From NCBI GenBank assembly GCA_002413185.1, contig DHWM01000069.1:1-6717 (forward strand): 6,717 nt of DNA, in the 5' to 3' direction. Source of the DNA: Actinobacteria bacterium UBA5182 (GTDB lineage Bacteria > Actinomycetota > UBA4738). The position numbers were made by a program, and so were the translations under genes. The notes under the pieces are model-generated. The model did not search any database and was not told the origin of the DNA. It saw only the letters and a list, made by a program, of their open reading frames with translations. Of this stretch, positions 1-6,486 are shown in pieces. The first letter of the stretch is position 1. Each line of letters starts with the position of its first letter.

Positions 1-1149
1 GACAAGCCCGAGATCATCATGGCTCCGGGGCCGACCCCGGTCCCGCCCGAAGTCCTGCTGGCCCAGGGGAGCCCGCTGGTCTATCACCGCGGCCCTCGAT
101 ACGGCGACCTCCTCCGTGAGGTCACCGAGTCGTTGAAGCAGATCTTCGACACGAAGGGGGACGTCCTCGTCTTGGCTTCCTCTGGAACCGGGGGGCTCGA
201 GTCGGCCGTGGCGAACCTGTTCTCCCCGGGTGACCGGGTTGTGGTGCCGGTGGCCGGATACTTCGGTGAGCGCTTCGCCAAGATCGCCCGGGCCTACCGG
301 CTGGACGTACGGACGATCGACTACGAGTGGGGTCGGGCCGTGCGGGCCGAGGACGTCCGGGCGGCGCTCCAGGACGCTCAGGCGAAGGGCGTGCTCATGC
401 AGCAGAGCGAGACCTCCACCGGCGTGATCCACGACGTGGAGGCCGTCGGGAAGGTCACGCGCGACGCTGGCGTATTGTTGGTGGTCGACGTCGTGTCGAG
501 CCTCGGGGCGGTCCCCTACGGCGGGGACGCATGGGGCGTCGACGTGGCCGTGGGCGGGTCGCAGAAGGCCTTCTCGGCGACGCCTGGCCTCGCCTTCGTG
601 AGCGTGACGGAGAAGGCGTGGGAGGCCACCAAGACCGCGCAGAACCCCCGGTTCTACTTCGACTGGGCGCTCTACAAGCAGTCCTACGACCTGAAGAGCC
701 CCGAGAACCCCTTCACCCCCGCCATCTCGCTGATGCTGGGGATGCGGGCGGCCCTTCGGCGCTACCTGGACGAAGGGAAGGACGCGGCCCTGGAGCGCCA
801 GGGCATGCTGTCCGCCGCCACCAAGGAGGGCGTGCGGGCCCTGGGCCTGGACCTGTTCGGGGAGGGCCTGGAGCGGGCCTGGGCCGTCACGGCCGTCCAC
901 GCGCCGGAAGGGATCGACGGGAACGCCCTGGTGGCGAAAGTCCGGGCCGATCACGGGATCATCCTGGCGCCGGGCCAGGGCCCCCTGAAGGGCAAGGTGT
1001 TCAGGATCGGCCACCTCGGCTACTACGACCGGTTCGACATCGTGCGATGCCTGGCCGCGCTGGAGCTCACGCTGGAGGAGATGGGATATCCGGTGAAGCG
1101 TGGCTCGGCCGTGGCGGCCGCTGAGGGCGTGTTCGCCGCTCCCGCATGA
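1..1149 (+). CDS. Class V PLP-dependent aminotransferase (serine-pyruvate / alanine-glyoxylate / phosphoserine type), 5' end cut off
   Basis: A fold-type I PLP enzyme that transfers an amino group between a small amino acid and a 2-oxoacid in the cytoplasm. The frame is open to base 1 (DKPEII before the ATG at 19). Family members usually have a few residues before the MAPGPTPVP motif, so the true start is probably upstream and only a short N-terminus is missing. Numbering from the ATG at 19: SSGTGG at 54-59 (phosphate-binding turn), ETSTG at 131-135, D157 in VVDVVSS (pyridine nitrogen contact), K183 in GGSQKAF (Schiff-base lysine), and R329 in FRIGHLG (substrate carboxylate). The C-terminus ends in an Ala-rich tail. 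The stop overlaps the serA start (ATGA, 1146-1149), so the two are almost certainly co-transcribed and translationally coupled. That context favours a role as the phosphoserine aminotransferase of the serine pathway. Alanine-glyoxylate or serine-glyoxylate transamination remains possible. Family certain, substrate inferred. Confidence 0.93.
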   Translation, partial: DKPEIIMAPGPTPVPPEVLLAQGSPLVYHRGPRYGDLLREVTESLKQIFDTKGDVLVLASSGTGGLESAVANLFSPGDRVVVPVAGYFGERFAKIARAYRLDVRTIDYEWGRAVRAEDVRAALQDAQAKGVLMQQSETSTGVIHDVEAVGKVTRDAGVLLVVDVVSSLGAVPYGGDAWGVDVAVGGSQKAFSATPGLAFVSVTEKAWEATKTAQNPRFYFDWALYKQSYDLKSPENPFTPAISLMLGMRAALRRYLDEGKDAALERQGMLSAATKEGVRALGLDLFGEGLERAWAVTAVHAPEGIDGNALVAKVRADHGIILAPGQGPLKGKVFRIGHLGYYDRFDIVRCLAALELTLEEMGYPVKRGSAVAAAEGVFAAPA

Positions 1150-2732
1150 GGATCCTGGTCACCGAACCGCTCTCTGATGCGGGGCTGGCACTCCTCCGGG
1201 AACATTTCGAGGTCGACGAACGCCCCGAGCTTGCGAAGGAGGGGCTGGCCGAAGCGATCGAGCCGTACGCGGCGCTGATCATCCGCTCGGCAACCAAGGT
1301 CACCGCGGAGGTGCTGGAGCGCGGACCGAACCTGAAGGTGGTCGGACGGGCGGGCATCGGGCTGGACAACATCGACGTGGACGCCGCCACCCGCCTCGGG
1401 GTCATGGTGGTCAATGCCCCGCAGTCGAACGTTCTGTCGGCGGCGGAGCACACCATGGCCCTGCTCCTGGCCCAGGCCCGGAACATCCCCCAGGCCAACG
1501 CCTCACTCAAGGCCGGCCGGTGGGAGCGAAGCCGGTTCGAAGGAGTGGAGCTGCACGGCAAGACACTCGGCATCGTGGGCATCGGACGGGTCGGGGCGAT
1601 CGTGGCGGCCCGGGCGGGAGCGTTCGGCATGCGCCTGGTGGGCTACGACCCATATGTGTCCAAGGAGCGCGCCAAGGCGCTCGGGGTGGAGCTGATGCCG
1701 AACCTCGAGGCGGTCCTGGTACAGGCGGACTTCGTCACCGTCCATCTCCCCCGAACCCCCGAGACCGAAGGGCTGATCGGGGAGCGGGAGCTGGGCTTGA
1801 TGAAGGAAGGCGCCCGCATCGTGAACACCGCGCGGGGTGGCATCGTGGACGAGAAGGCGCTGGTCCGAGCGCTCCGGGACGGGAAGCTGGGGGGCGTGGC
1901 GCTCGATGTGTTCGCCCAGGAGCCCTTGCCTTCGGCGCACCCCCTCCTGGTGTTCGACAACGTGGTGGTGACCCCGCACTTGGGCGCGTCGACGAAGGAG
2001 GCACAGGACAAGGCGGGCATGGCCATCGCCGAGATGGTCGGGCTGGCCCTGCGGGGGGAGTTCGTCCCCTATGCGGTGAACGTGCCGGCCGCGGCGGAGG
2101 TCACCGAGCTGGTGCGGGCGTTCCTTCCGCTCGCCGAGAAGCTTGGGTCCATCGTCACGGGACTGGCCGCCGGGCCCGTCCACGCGGTGGAGGCGGAATA
2201 CGTCGGGGCCCTGGCGGAGGAGGACACCCGGGTCCTGACCCTGGGGGCGTTGAAGGGAGCGCTGGCCCCCGTGGTCCACGAGCCTGTCTCCTTCGTCAAC
2301 GCGTCGGTCCTGGCGAAGGAGCGCGGCCTCCACGTGTCGGAGCGGAAGTCCAGCCTGTCCCGGGACTACGTGAACCTGATGACTCTCAGGTCCCAGACCG
2401 ACAAAGGGGAAGTGTCCGTGTCCGGCACCGTGGTGGGGATCCGGGACGGCGAGCGGCTGGTCCGGGTGTTCGACTTCGACGTGGACATGGCGCCGGCCCG
2501 TCACATGGCGTTCTTCCTGTACGAGGACCGTCCCGGGGTGATCGGGACCGTTGGGTCCCTGCTGGGGAGGGCCGGCGTCAACATCGCCAGCATGGAGGTG
2601 GGTCGAACCGAGGCGGGCGGTCGTGCCCTGATGGGCATCACCGTCGACAGCCCCATCCCCGCGGAGGTGCTCGCCGAGATCTCCCGGACGGTCGGCACCG
2701 AGCTGATCCGGTCGCTGGTGCTCCCTCAGTAG
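1146..2732 (+). CDS. serA: D-3-phosphoglycerate dehydrogenase with C-terminal ACT domain
   Basis: Catalyses NAD-dependent oxidation of 3-phosphoglycerate to 3-phosphohydroxypyruvate, the committed step of phosphorylated serine synthesis. The 528 residues match the long form found in actinobacteria. The substrate domain is split (about 1-97 and 282-312) around a Rossmann domain with GIGRVG at 145-150 and the ribose-binding acid D168. The catalytic triad is visible: R230 (NTARGG), E259 (AQEP) and H278 (TPHLGAS). Residues about 315-450 fit the intervening domain of long SerA proteins, and about 453-527 form an ACT domain (YEDRPGVIG, then GVNIASMEVGR). In the family, the ACT domain often binds serine for feedback inhibition; whether it does so here is not shown. 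The ATG overlaps the preceding stop by 4 bases. No Shine-Dalgarno site lies at normal distance (the nearest GAGGG is about 18 bases upstream), so translation probably depends on coupling. Confidence 0.97.
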   Translation: MRILVTEPLSDAGLALLREHFEVDERPELAKEGLAEAIEPYAALIIRSATKVTAEVLERGPNLKVVGRAGIGLDNIDVDAATRLGVMVVNAPQSNVLSAAEHTMALLLAQARNIPQANASLKAGRWERSRFEGVELHGKTLGIVGIGRVGAIVAARAGAFGMRLVGYDPYVSKERAKALGVELMPNLEAVLVQADFVTVHLPRTPETEGLIGERELGLMKEGARIVNTARGGIVDEKALVRALRDGKLGGVALDVFAQEPLPSAHPLLVFDNVVVTPHLGASTKEAQDKAGMAIAEMVGLALRGEFVPYAVNVPAAAEVTELVRAFLPLAEKLGSIVTGLAAGPVHAVEAEYVGALAEEDTRVLTLGALKGALAPVVHEPVSFVNASVLAKERGLHVSERKSSLSRDYVNLMTLRSQTDKGEVSVSGTVVGIRDGERLVRVFDFDVDMAPARHMAFFLYEDRPGVIGTVGSLLGRAGVNIASMEVGRTEAGGRALMGITVDSPIPAEVLAEISRTVGTELIRSLVLPQ

Positions 2733-2765
2733 TATGGGTGCCCGGACCCCACGAGCCTGACGAAC

Positions 2766-2771
2766 AGGAGG
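2766..2771 (+). promoter_or_regulatory. Ribosome binding site of ilvE (AGGAGG)
   Basis: A perfect AGGAGG lies 5 bases before the TTG at 2777. It decides the start of ilvE. An in-frame GTG at 2738, which would add 13 residues, has no such site, and those extra residues do not look like the conserved N-terminus of the family. Confidence 0.85.
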
Positions 2772-2776
2772 CAGCG

Positions 2777-3703
2777 TTGCCGATCGAGCCGGTCGCGAAG
2801 ATCTGGATGGACGGAAAGCTCGTGGACTGGGAGGACGCCACGATCCACGTCCTGACTCACGGCTTGCACTACGGGAGCGGCGCGTTCGAGGGGGTCCGGG
2901 CATACCAGACCGACCGGGGTCCGGCCGTGTTCCGGCTCCAGGACCACATCAGTCGGCTGTTTCGTTCGGCTCACGTCTACCGGATGGAGATCCCCTTCTC
3001 GCAAGACGAGCTCCTCCGTGGCGTCATCGACACGGTCAGGGAGAACGGCCTGCAGGCCTGCTATATCCGGCCCCTGGTGTACCGCGGTTACGGCGAGATG
3101 GGGCTGAATCCGCTGCCGGCCCCCGTCAACGTGAGCATCGCGGCGTGGACGTGGGGCCTGTATCTGGGCGAGGAGTCGTTGGAGAGCGGGGTCCGGGTCA
3201 AGATCTCGTCGTGGAAACGTCTGGACCACAACACGCTGCCGCCCGGGGTGAAGGCAACCGGCCAGTACCTCAACTCCAGCCTGGCCAAGATCGAGGCGCT
3301 CCAGGCCGGATACGACGAGGCCATCTTGCTCAACCACGCCGGGTACGTCACCGACGGCTCGGGGGAGAACGTGTTCGTTGTCAAGGACGACGTCCTGCAC
3401 ACGCCTCCGTTCCAGGCCGGGTGCCTGGACGGGATCACCCGGGACTCGATCATGGTGCTGGCCCGTGACCTGGGCTACGAGGTGGTCGAACGAAACCTGT
3501 CGCGCCTGGACCTCTACACGGCGGACGAGGCGTTCTTCACCGGGACCGCCGCCGAGATCGCCCCGATCCGGGATGTCGACGACCGGTCGGTCGGCGCCAA
3601 CGGCCGAGGACCCGTGACGAAGGACCTCCAGGATGCGTTCTTCTCCGCGGTGCGTGGCCAGGACGAGCGGTACCGGAACTGGCTGACGTACGTCGACGCG
3701 TGA
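2777..3703 (+). CDS. ilvE: Branched-chain amino acid aminotransferase (class IV PLP fold)
   Basis: Interconverts valine, leucine and isoleucine with their 2-oxoacids, using glutamate/2-oxoglutarate; this is the last step of their synthesis. From the TTG start the protein has 308 residues, the normal length. Motifs: AKIWMDGKLVDW at the N-terminus, HGLHYGSGAFEGVR at 28-41, IRPLVYRGYGEMG at 97-109, ISSWKR at 143-148, and the PLP lysine K159 in PPGVKATGQYLNS, the same number as in E. coli IlvE. TDGSGENVF at 192-200 carries E197, which contacts the PLP ring nitrogen. GITRDSI (219-225), FFTGTAAEI (253-261) and GPVTK (278-282) follow as in E. coli. The gene lies 44 bases after serA on the same strand. 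The serA stop forms part of a TAGTAT (2730-2735) that could be a -10 box, but no clear -35 accompanies it, so read-through from serA is more likely. The usual actinobacterial partners leuB and cimA are absent here. D-amino acid transaminase is the main alternative within the fold and is much less likely given the E. coli IlvE match. Confidence 0.95.
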   Translation: MPIEPVAKIWMDGKLVDWEDATIHVLTHGLHYGSGAFEGVRAYQTDRGPAVFRLQDHISRLFRSAHVYRMEIPFSQDELLRGVIDTVRENGLQACYIRPLVYRGYGEMGLNPLPAPVNVSIAAWTWGLYLGEESLESGVRVKISSWKRLDHNTLPPGVKATGQYLNSSLAKIEALQAGYDEAILLNHAGYVTDGSGENVFVVKDDVLHTPPFQAGCLDGITRDSIMVLARDLGYEVVERNLSRLDLYTADEAFFTGTAAEIAPIRDVDDRSVGANGRGPVTKDLQDAFFSAVRGQDERYRNWLTYVDA

Positions 3704-3711
3704 AGGGCTTC

Positions 3712-3730
3712 CTCAGGGAGCCTGCCTGAG
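3712..3730. terminator. Possible bidirectional hairpin between convergent 3' ends
   Basis: CTCAGG (3712-3717) pairs perfectly with CCTGAG (3725-3730) across a 7-base loop. It sits where ilvE (stop ending at 3703) and the minus-strand gene (stop 3713-3715) converge, and it includes the last codons of the minus-strand gene. There is no T-run on either side, so it is not a classical intrinsic terminator. The stem is only 6 base pairs. Position is the main argument for it. Confidence 0.3.
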
Positions 3731-4237
3731 CATTCGATAGGCCTTCGCGCATTCCAGGTAGTGCCGGACACCGGGGGTGATCAGGCGTTCGACATCCTCG
3801 TCGGTGAGGTCGCGGAGCTTGCGAGCCGGCGCCCCGGCCAGGAGCGAACGCTTCGGATAGCTGCGGCCCTGCGGGATCAGCGCTCCGGCCGCCACCACCG
3901 ACTCCGGGCCGATCTCGGCGCCGGAGAGCACGATCGCGCCCATGCCGATCAGGGTTCCCGAACCGACCCGACATCCGTGGACGATGGCGCCGTGGCCCAC
4001 CGTGCAGTCATCGCCGACCTCGCACGGCGTTCCCTGGTCGGTGTGCAGGATGGCGCCGTCCTGGATATTCGTCCTGGCACCGACCCGGACGGGCGCGCTG
4101 TCTCCTCGGAGCACCGCGTTGAACCACACGCTCGCGGCGGGACCGAGTGTGACGTCTCCCACGATCATCGCCCCGGGCGCGACAAAGGCGGTCGGATCGA
4201 GGCGAGGCCCCTGGTCGCCGTATGGGTACGAACTCAC
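3713..4237 (-). CDS. Gamma-class carbonic anhydrase-like hexapeptide-repeat protein (YrdA/PaaY/CamH type)
   Basis: A 174-residue left-handed beta-helix protein, expected to be a trimer with metal sites between subunits. Hexapeptide repeats run from about residue 17 to 125 (for example VGDVTLGPAASV, VGDDCTVGHGAIV, IGMGAIVLSGAEIG), followed by a C-terminal helix (DLTDEDVERL onward). The gamma carbonic anhydrase site is complete in outline: R44-G-D46, Q59-D60, and three candidate metal ligands H65, H82 and H87. The acidic loop carrying the proton-shuttle glutamate of archaeal Cam is missing, because H65 to H82 is much closer than in Cam. This places it with CamH/YrdA-like proteins. Some of those hydrate CO2; many have no proven activity, so the role is open. 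The start is GTG (4237-4235). No good Shine-Dalgarno site precedes it; CATGCT lies 7 bases upstream and could be a weak -10 of a leaderless transcript. It is convergent with ilvE and divergent from the FAH gene, so it is probably a single-gene unit. Confidence 0.9.
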   Translation of the reverse strand: MSSYPYGDQGPRLDPTAFVAPGAMIVGDVTLGPAASVWFNAVLRGDSAPVRVGARTNIQDGAILHTDQGTPCEVGDDCTVGHGAIVHGCRVGSGTLIGMGAIVLSGAEIGPESVVAAGALIPQGRSYPKRSLLAGAPARKLRDLTDEDVERLITPGVRHYLECAKAYRMLRQAP

Positions 4238-4298
4238 GACCTACAGCATGCCATCCCGTTGATGACGCGCGATGAGCGAACGCGTAGCCTCATCCGCC
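4238..4298. promoter_or_regulatory. Divergent promoter region with a candidate leaderless promoter for the FAH gene
   Basis: This 61-base stretch separates two outward-facing genes and should contain both promoters. On the + strand, TAGCCT (4285-4290) fits the actinobacterial -10 pattern TAnnnT and ends 8 bases before the GTG at 4299. TTGATG (4259-4264) is a possible -35, though the 20-base spacer is long. Transcription starting at or next to the GTG would give a leaderless mRNA, which would explain the lack of any Shine-Dalgarno sequence. On the minus strand only a weak CATGCT (4250-4245) is seen. Inferred from motif and spacing only. Confidence 0.4.
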
Positions 4299-5060
4299 GT
4301 GAGACTCGTCCGGTTCCGCCACGGCACCCGCATCGCCACCGGCTCGATCGACGGCGACTACGTCCGTCCGCTCGGGGGGACCTTCTTCGAGAACCCGGTG
4401 CCGACGGGAGAGGAGATCCCCGCCGCCGACGTCCGGCTGCTGGCTCCAGTGATCCCGTCCAAGGTGGTCTGCGTGGGACGGAACTACGTGGAGCACGCCG
4501 CAGAGATGGGTGGCGAGGTCCCGGAGGAGCCGGTGATCTTCCTGAAGCCCTCGACCTCGGTGATCGGGCCGGGTGACCCCATCCCGTACCCGCGGCTGAG
4601 CGAGCGGGTGGACCATGAGGGAGAGCTGGGCGTCGTCATCGGCCGGCTGGCCAGGAGGGTCAAGACCGAGGAAGCCGGCCGCTACATCTTGGGCTTCACC
4701 TGCGGGAACGACGTGACCGCGCGGGACCTCCAGCGCAGGGACGGCCAGTGGACCCGGGGCAAGGGGTTCGACGGATTCTGCCCCCTGGGCCCCTGGGTGG
4801 AGACCGAGTTCGATCCCGCCGACGCGGCGGTGGAGTGCCGGCTGAACGGCGCCCTCCGCCAGAGCGCCCGGACCTCGGCGCTGACCTTCGGACCGGCCGA
4901 GCTGGTGGCGTTCGTCTCCGCGGTCATGACGCTCCTCCCCGGTGACGTGATCCTCACCGGCACTCCGGCCGGCGTGGGCCCGATGACCGTGGGCGACCGG
5001 GTCGAGGTGGAGGTCGAGGGCATCGGCGTGCTCGAGAACGAGGTCGTGGACGGTGGCTGA
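4299..5060 (+). CDS. Fumarylacetoacetate hydrolase (FAH) superfamily protein, FAHD1-like
   Basis: A metal-dependent enzyme acting on C-C bonds or tautomers of 2-oxoacids. Length is 253 residues from the GTG at 4299. An ATG at 4272 in the same frame would add 9 residues (MSERVASSA), but neither start has a Shine-Dalgarno site, and related proteins usually begin close to the MRLVRF reached from the GTG. A small N-terminal domain (about 1-50) precedes the FAH catalytic domain. Numbered from the GTG: GRNYVEHAAE with H66 and E69, HEGELG with metal ligands E107 and E109, GNDVTARD with ligand D138, GKGFDGF with K155, and LTGTPAGVG near 219-227. The His-x-x-Glu pair and its spacing to the ligands match FAHD1 (acylpyruvate hydrolase / oxaloacetate decarboxylase) as I recall it. 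No aromatic degradation genes are nearby, so a housekeeping role on oxaloacetate-like compounds is more plausible than true fumarylacetoacetate cleavage. The gene overlaps gltX by 8 bases, as part of the FAH-gltX pair conserved in actinobacteria. Confidence 0.92.
   Translation: MRLVRFRHGTRIATGSIDGDYVRPLGGTFFENPVPTGEEIPAADVRLLAPVIPSKVVCVGRNYVEHAAEMGGEVPEEPVIFLKPSTSVIGPGDPIPYPRLSERVDHEGELGVVIGRLARRVKTEEAGRYILGFTCGNDVTARDLQRRDGQWTRGKGFDGFCPLGPWVETEFDPADAAVECRLNGALRQSARTSALTFGPAELVAFVSAVMTLLPGDVILTGTPAGVGPMTVGDRVEVEVEGIGVLENEVVDGG
5040..5044 (+). promoter_or_regulatory. Ribosome binding site of gltX (GAGGT) inside the FAH gene
   Basis: GAGGT ends 8 bases before the GTG at 5053 and lies inside the last codons of the FAH gene. 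It supports this GTG as the gltX start, and so the 8-base overlap between the two genes. Confidence 0.6.
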
Positions 5061-6486
5061 GGGCGTTCGATGCCGGATCGCACCGGCTCCCACCGGCTAT
5101 CTCCACGTGGGAAACGCCCGGGCCGCCCTGTACAACTGGCTGTTCGCCCGGCACCACGGCGGGACGTTCGTCCTTCGCATCGAGGATACCGACCGGAAGC
5201 GCTCCACCGAAGAGGCGGTGGGGATCGTCATGGAGTCCCTCCGGTGGCTCGGCCTGGACTGGGACGAGGGCCCGGAGGTCGAAGGGCCGTACGGGCCCTA
5301 CCGGCAGAGCGATCGAATGGACCTGTATCGAACCGCCACGGAGCGGCTCCTCTCCGATGGCCGGGCCTACTTCTGTTACTGCACCCCCCAGGAGCTGGAG
5401 GACCGGCGCCGGGCGGCGCTCCAGCGCGGTGAGACCCCCGGGTACGACGGCCGGTGCCGGAACCTGTCGGAGGAACAGCGACGGTCGCGGGAGGCGGCGG
5501 GGCACCCCCGGGCCGTCCGCTTCGCCATGCCGGGGATCGACATCACCGTGCACGACCTGATCCGGGGCGAGGCGCACTTCCCCGCAAACGACCTCCGGGA
5601 CTTCGTCATCCTGCGAAGCGACGGCACGCCCACCTACCTGCTGGCAGCGGCGGTGGACGACGTCGAGATGCGCATGACGCACGTCATCAGGGGCGAGGAC
5701 CTCCTGCCTTCCACGCCGCGGCAGCTCCAGCTCATCGAAGCCCTGGGCACTCCCGAGCCGCCCCTGTACGGCCATCTGCCCCTCATCGTGGGGCCGAACG
5801 GCCAGCCCCTGTCCAAGCGCCACGGCGCCGTGGCGGTGGAGGGGTTCCGCAAGCAGGGCTACCTGCCCGAAGCGCTGGTGAACTACCTGGCGCTCCTGGG
5901 ATGGTCCTACGACGCGAAGACCACGTTCTTCTCGCGAGAGGAGCTCATCGAGAAGTTCGACCTGTCGCGGGTCTCACACAACCCGGCCGCGTTCGACCCG
6001 CAGAAGCTCGAATGGATGAACGGGCACTACCTGCGGGAGGCCGAGGATTCCCGGCTGGCGGAACTGCTCATCGCCGAGCTCCTCCACGACGGCGTGGCGG
6101 CGGATCCGATCACGGTGGCGGCGGCAGTTCCGCTGGTGAAAGAGCGGATGCGCACCGTGATCGAGGGCGCCTCAATGCTGCGGTTCCTGTTCGCCGAAGA
6201 GGTCAACCCCGACCAGAAGGCGGCGAAGATGCTGGGGCCGGATCGACAGGAGCTCCTCCGAGAGGCCGCGTCGCGGCTGGAGGCGGTGGAGGAATGGCGG
6301 ACGGGGGAGATCGAGCGGGTGCTCCGACGTCTTCAACAGGATTCCGGCCTGTCCGCCAAGCAGGCCTTCCAGCCCATCCGGGCGGCCGTGACCGGGACGC
6401 TGGTGTCACCCCCGTTGTTCGAGTCCCTCGAGCTCCTGGGGCGGGATCGAACGCTGGGCCGCATCCGGGCTGCCGCCGGGTTGTAG
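5053..6486 (+). CDS. gltX: Glutamyl-tRNA synthetase
   Basis: Class I synthetase that attaches glutamate to tRNA-Glu in the cytoplasm; the charged tRNA serves translation and, in many bacteria, haem synthesis. Length (477 residues) is normal. The N-terminus RIAPAPTGYLHVGN (8-21) carries the HIGH-type motif as HVGN, followed by LRIEDTD at 41-47. LSKRHG at 253-258 is the KMSKS-type motif. The connective domain includes FCYCTPQEL (107-115) and YDGRC (131-135). Residues after about 320 form the helical anticodon-binding part, including KQAFQPIR at 436-443. A zinc site is only partly kept: C108, C110 and C135 align in spacing with E. coli C98, C100 and C125, but the position of the fourth ligand (H127) is N137. 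Many actinobacterial GluRS enzymes also charge tRNA-Gln for later amidation; whether this one does cannot be read from the sequence. The start is GTG with GAGGT upstream. The stop is TAG, with no clear terminator after it. Confidence 0.97.
   Translation: MAEGVRCRIAPAPTGYLHVGNARAALYNWLFARHHGGTFVLRIEDTDRKRSTEEAVGIVMESLRWLGLDWDEGPEVEGPYGPYRQSDRMDLYRTATERLLSDGRAYFCYCTPQELEDRRRAALQRGETPGYDGRCRNLSEEQRRSREAAGHPRAVRFAMPGIDITVHDLIRGEAHFPANDLRDFVILRSDGTPTYLLAAAVDDVEMRMTHVIRGEDLLPSTPRQLQLIEALGTPEPPLYGHLPLIVGPNGQPLSKRHGAVAVEGFRKQGYLPEALVNYLALLGWSYDAKTTFFSREELIEKFDLSRVSHNPAAFDPQKLEWMNGHYLREAEDSRLAELLIAELLHDGVAADPITVAAAVPLVKERMRTVIEGASMLRFLFAEEVNPDQKAAKMLGPDRQELLREAASRLEAVEEWRTGEIERVLRRLQQDSGLSAKQAFQPIRAAVTGTLVSPPLFESLELLGRDRTLGRIRAAAGL

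Noticed and set aside
2734..2760. Short frame MGARTPRA before ilvE, considered as an attenuator leader peptide
   Set aside because: It has no Ile, Leu or Val codons, no ribosome site, and no alternative hairpins follow it.
1520..2776. Long + strand frame continuous with ilvE, suggesting a large fusion protein of over 700 residues
   Set aside because: The part before 2777 is a Gly/Arg/Pro-rich shadow of serA in another frame. The ilvE start is fixed by AGGAGG and the family N-terminus.
1503..2903. Minus-strand frame of 466 codons opposite serA and ilvE
   Set aside because: The translation is low-complexity, rich in Arg, Pro, Gly and His, with no recognisable domain. It is the expected antisense shadow of GC-rich genes.
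5001..5025. GAGGT-type repetition near the end of the FAH gene, considered as a DNA repeat
   Set aside because: It is explained by coding for alternating Val and Glu (VEVEVEG) in the FAH protein.
4954..5823. Minus-strand frame of 289 codons opposite the FAH gene end and gltX
   Set aside because: gltX is certain on the + strand; the antisense translation shows no domain and has shadow-like composition.
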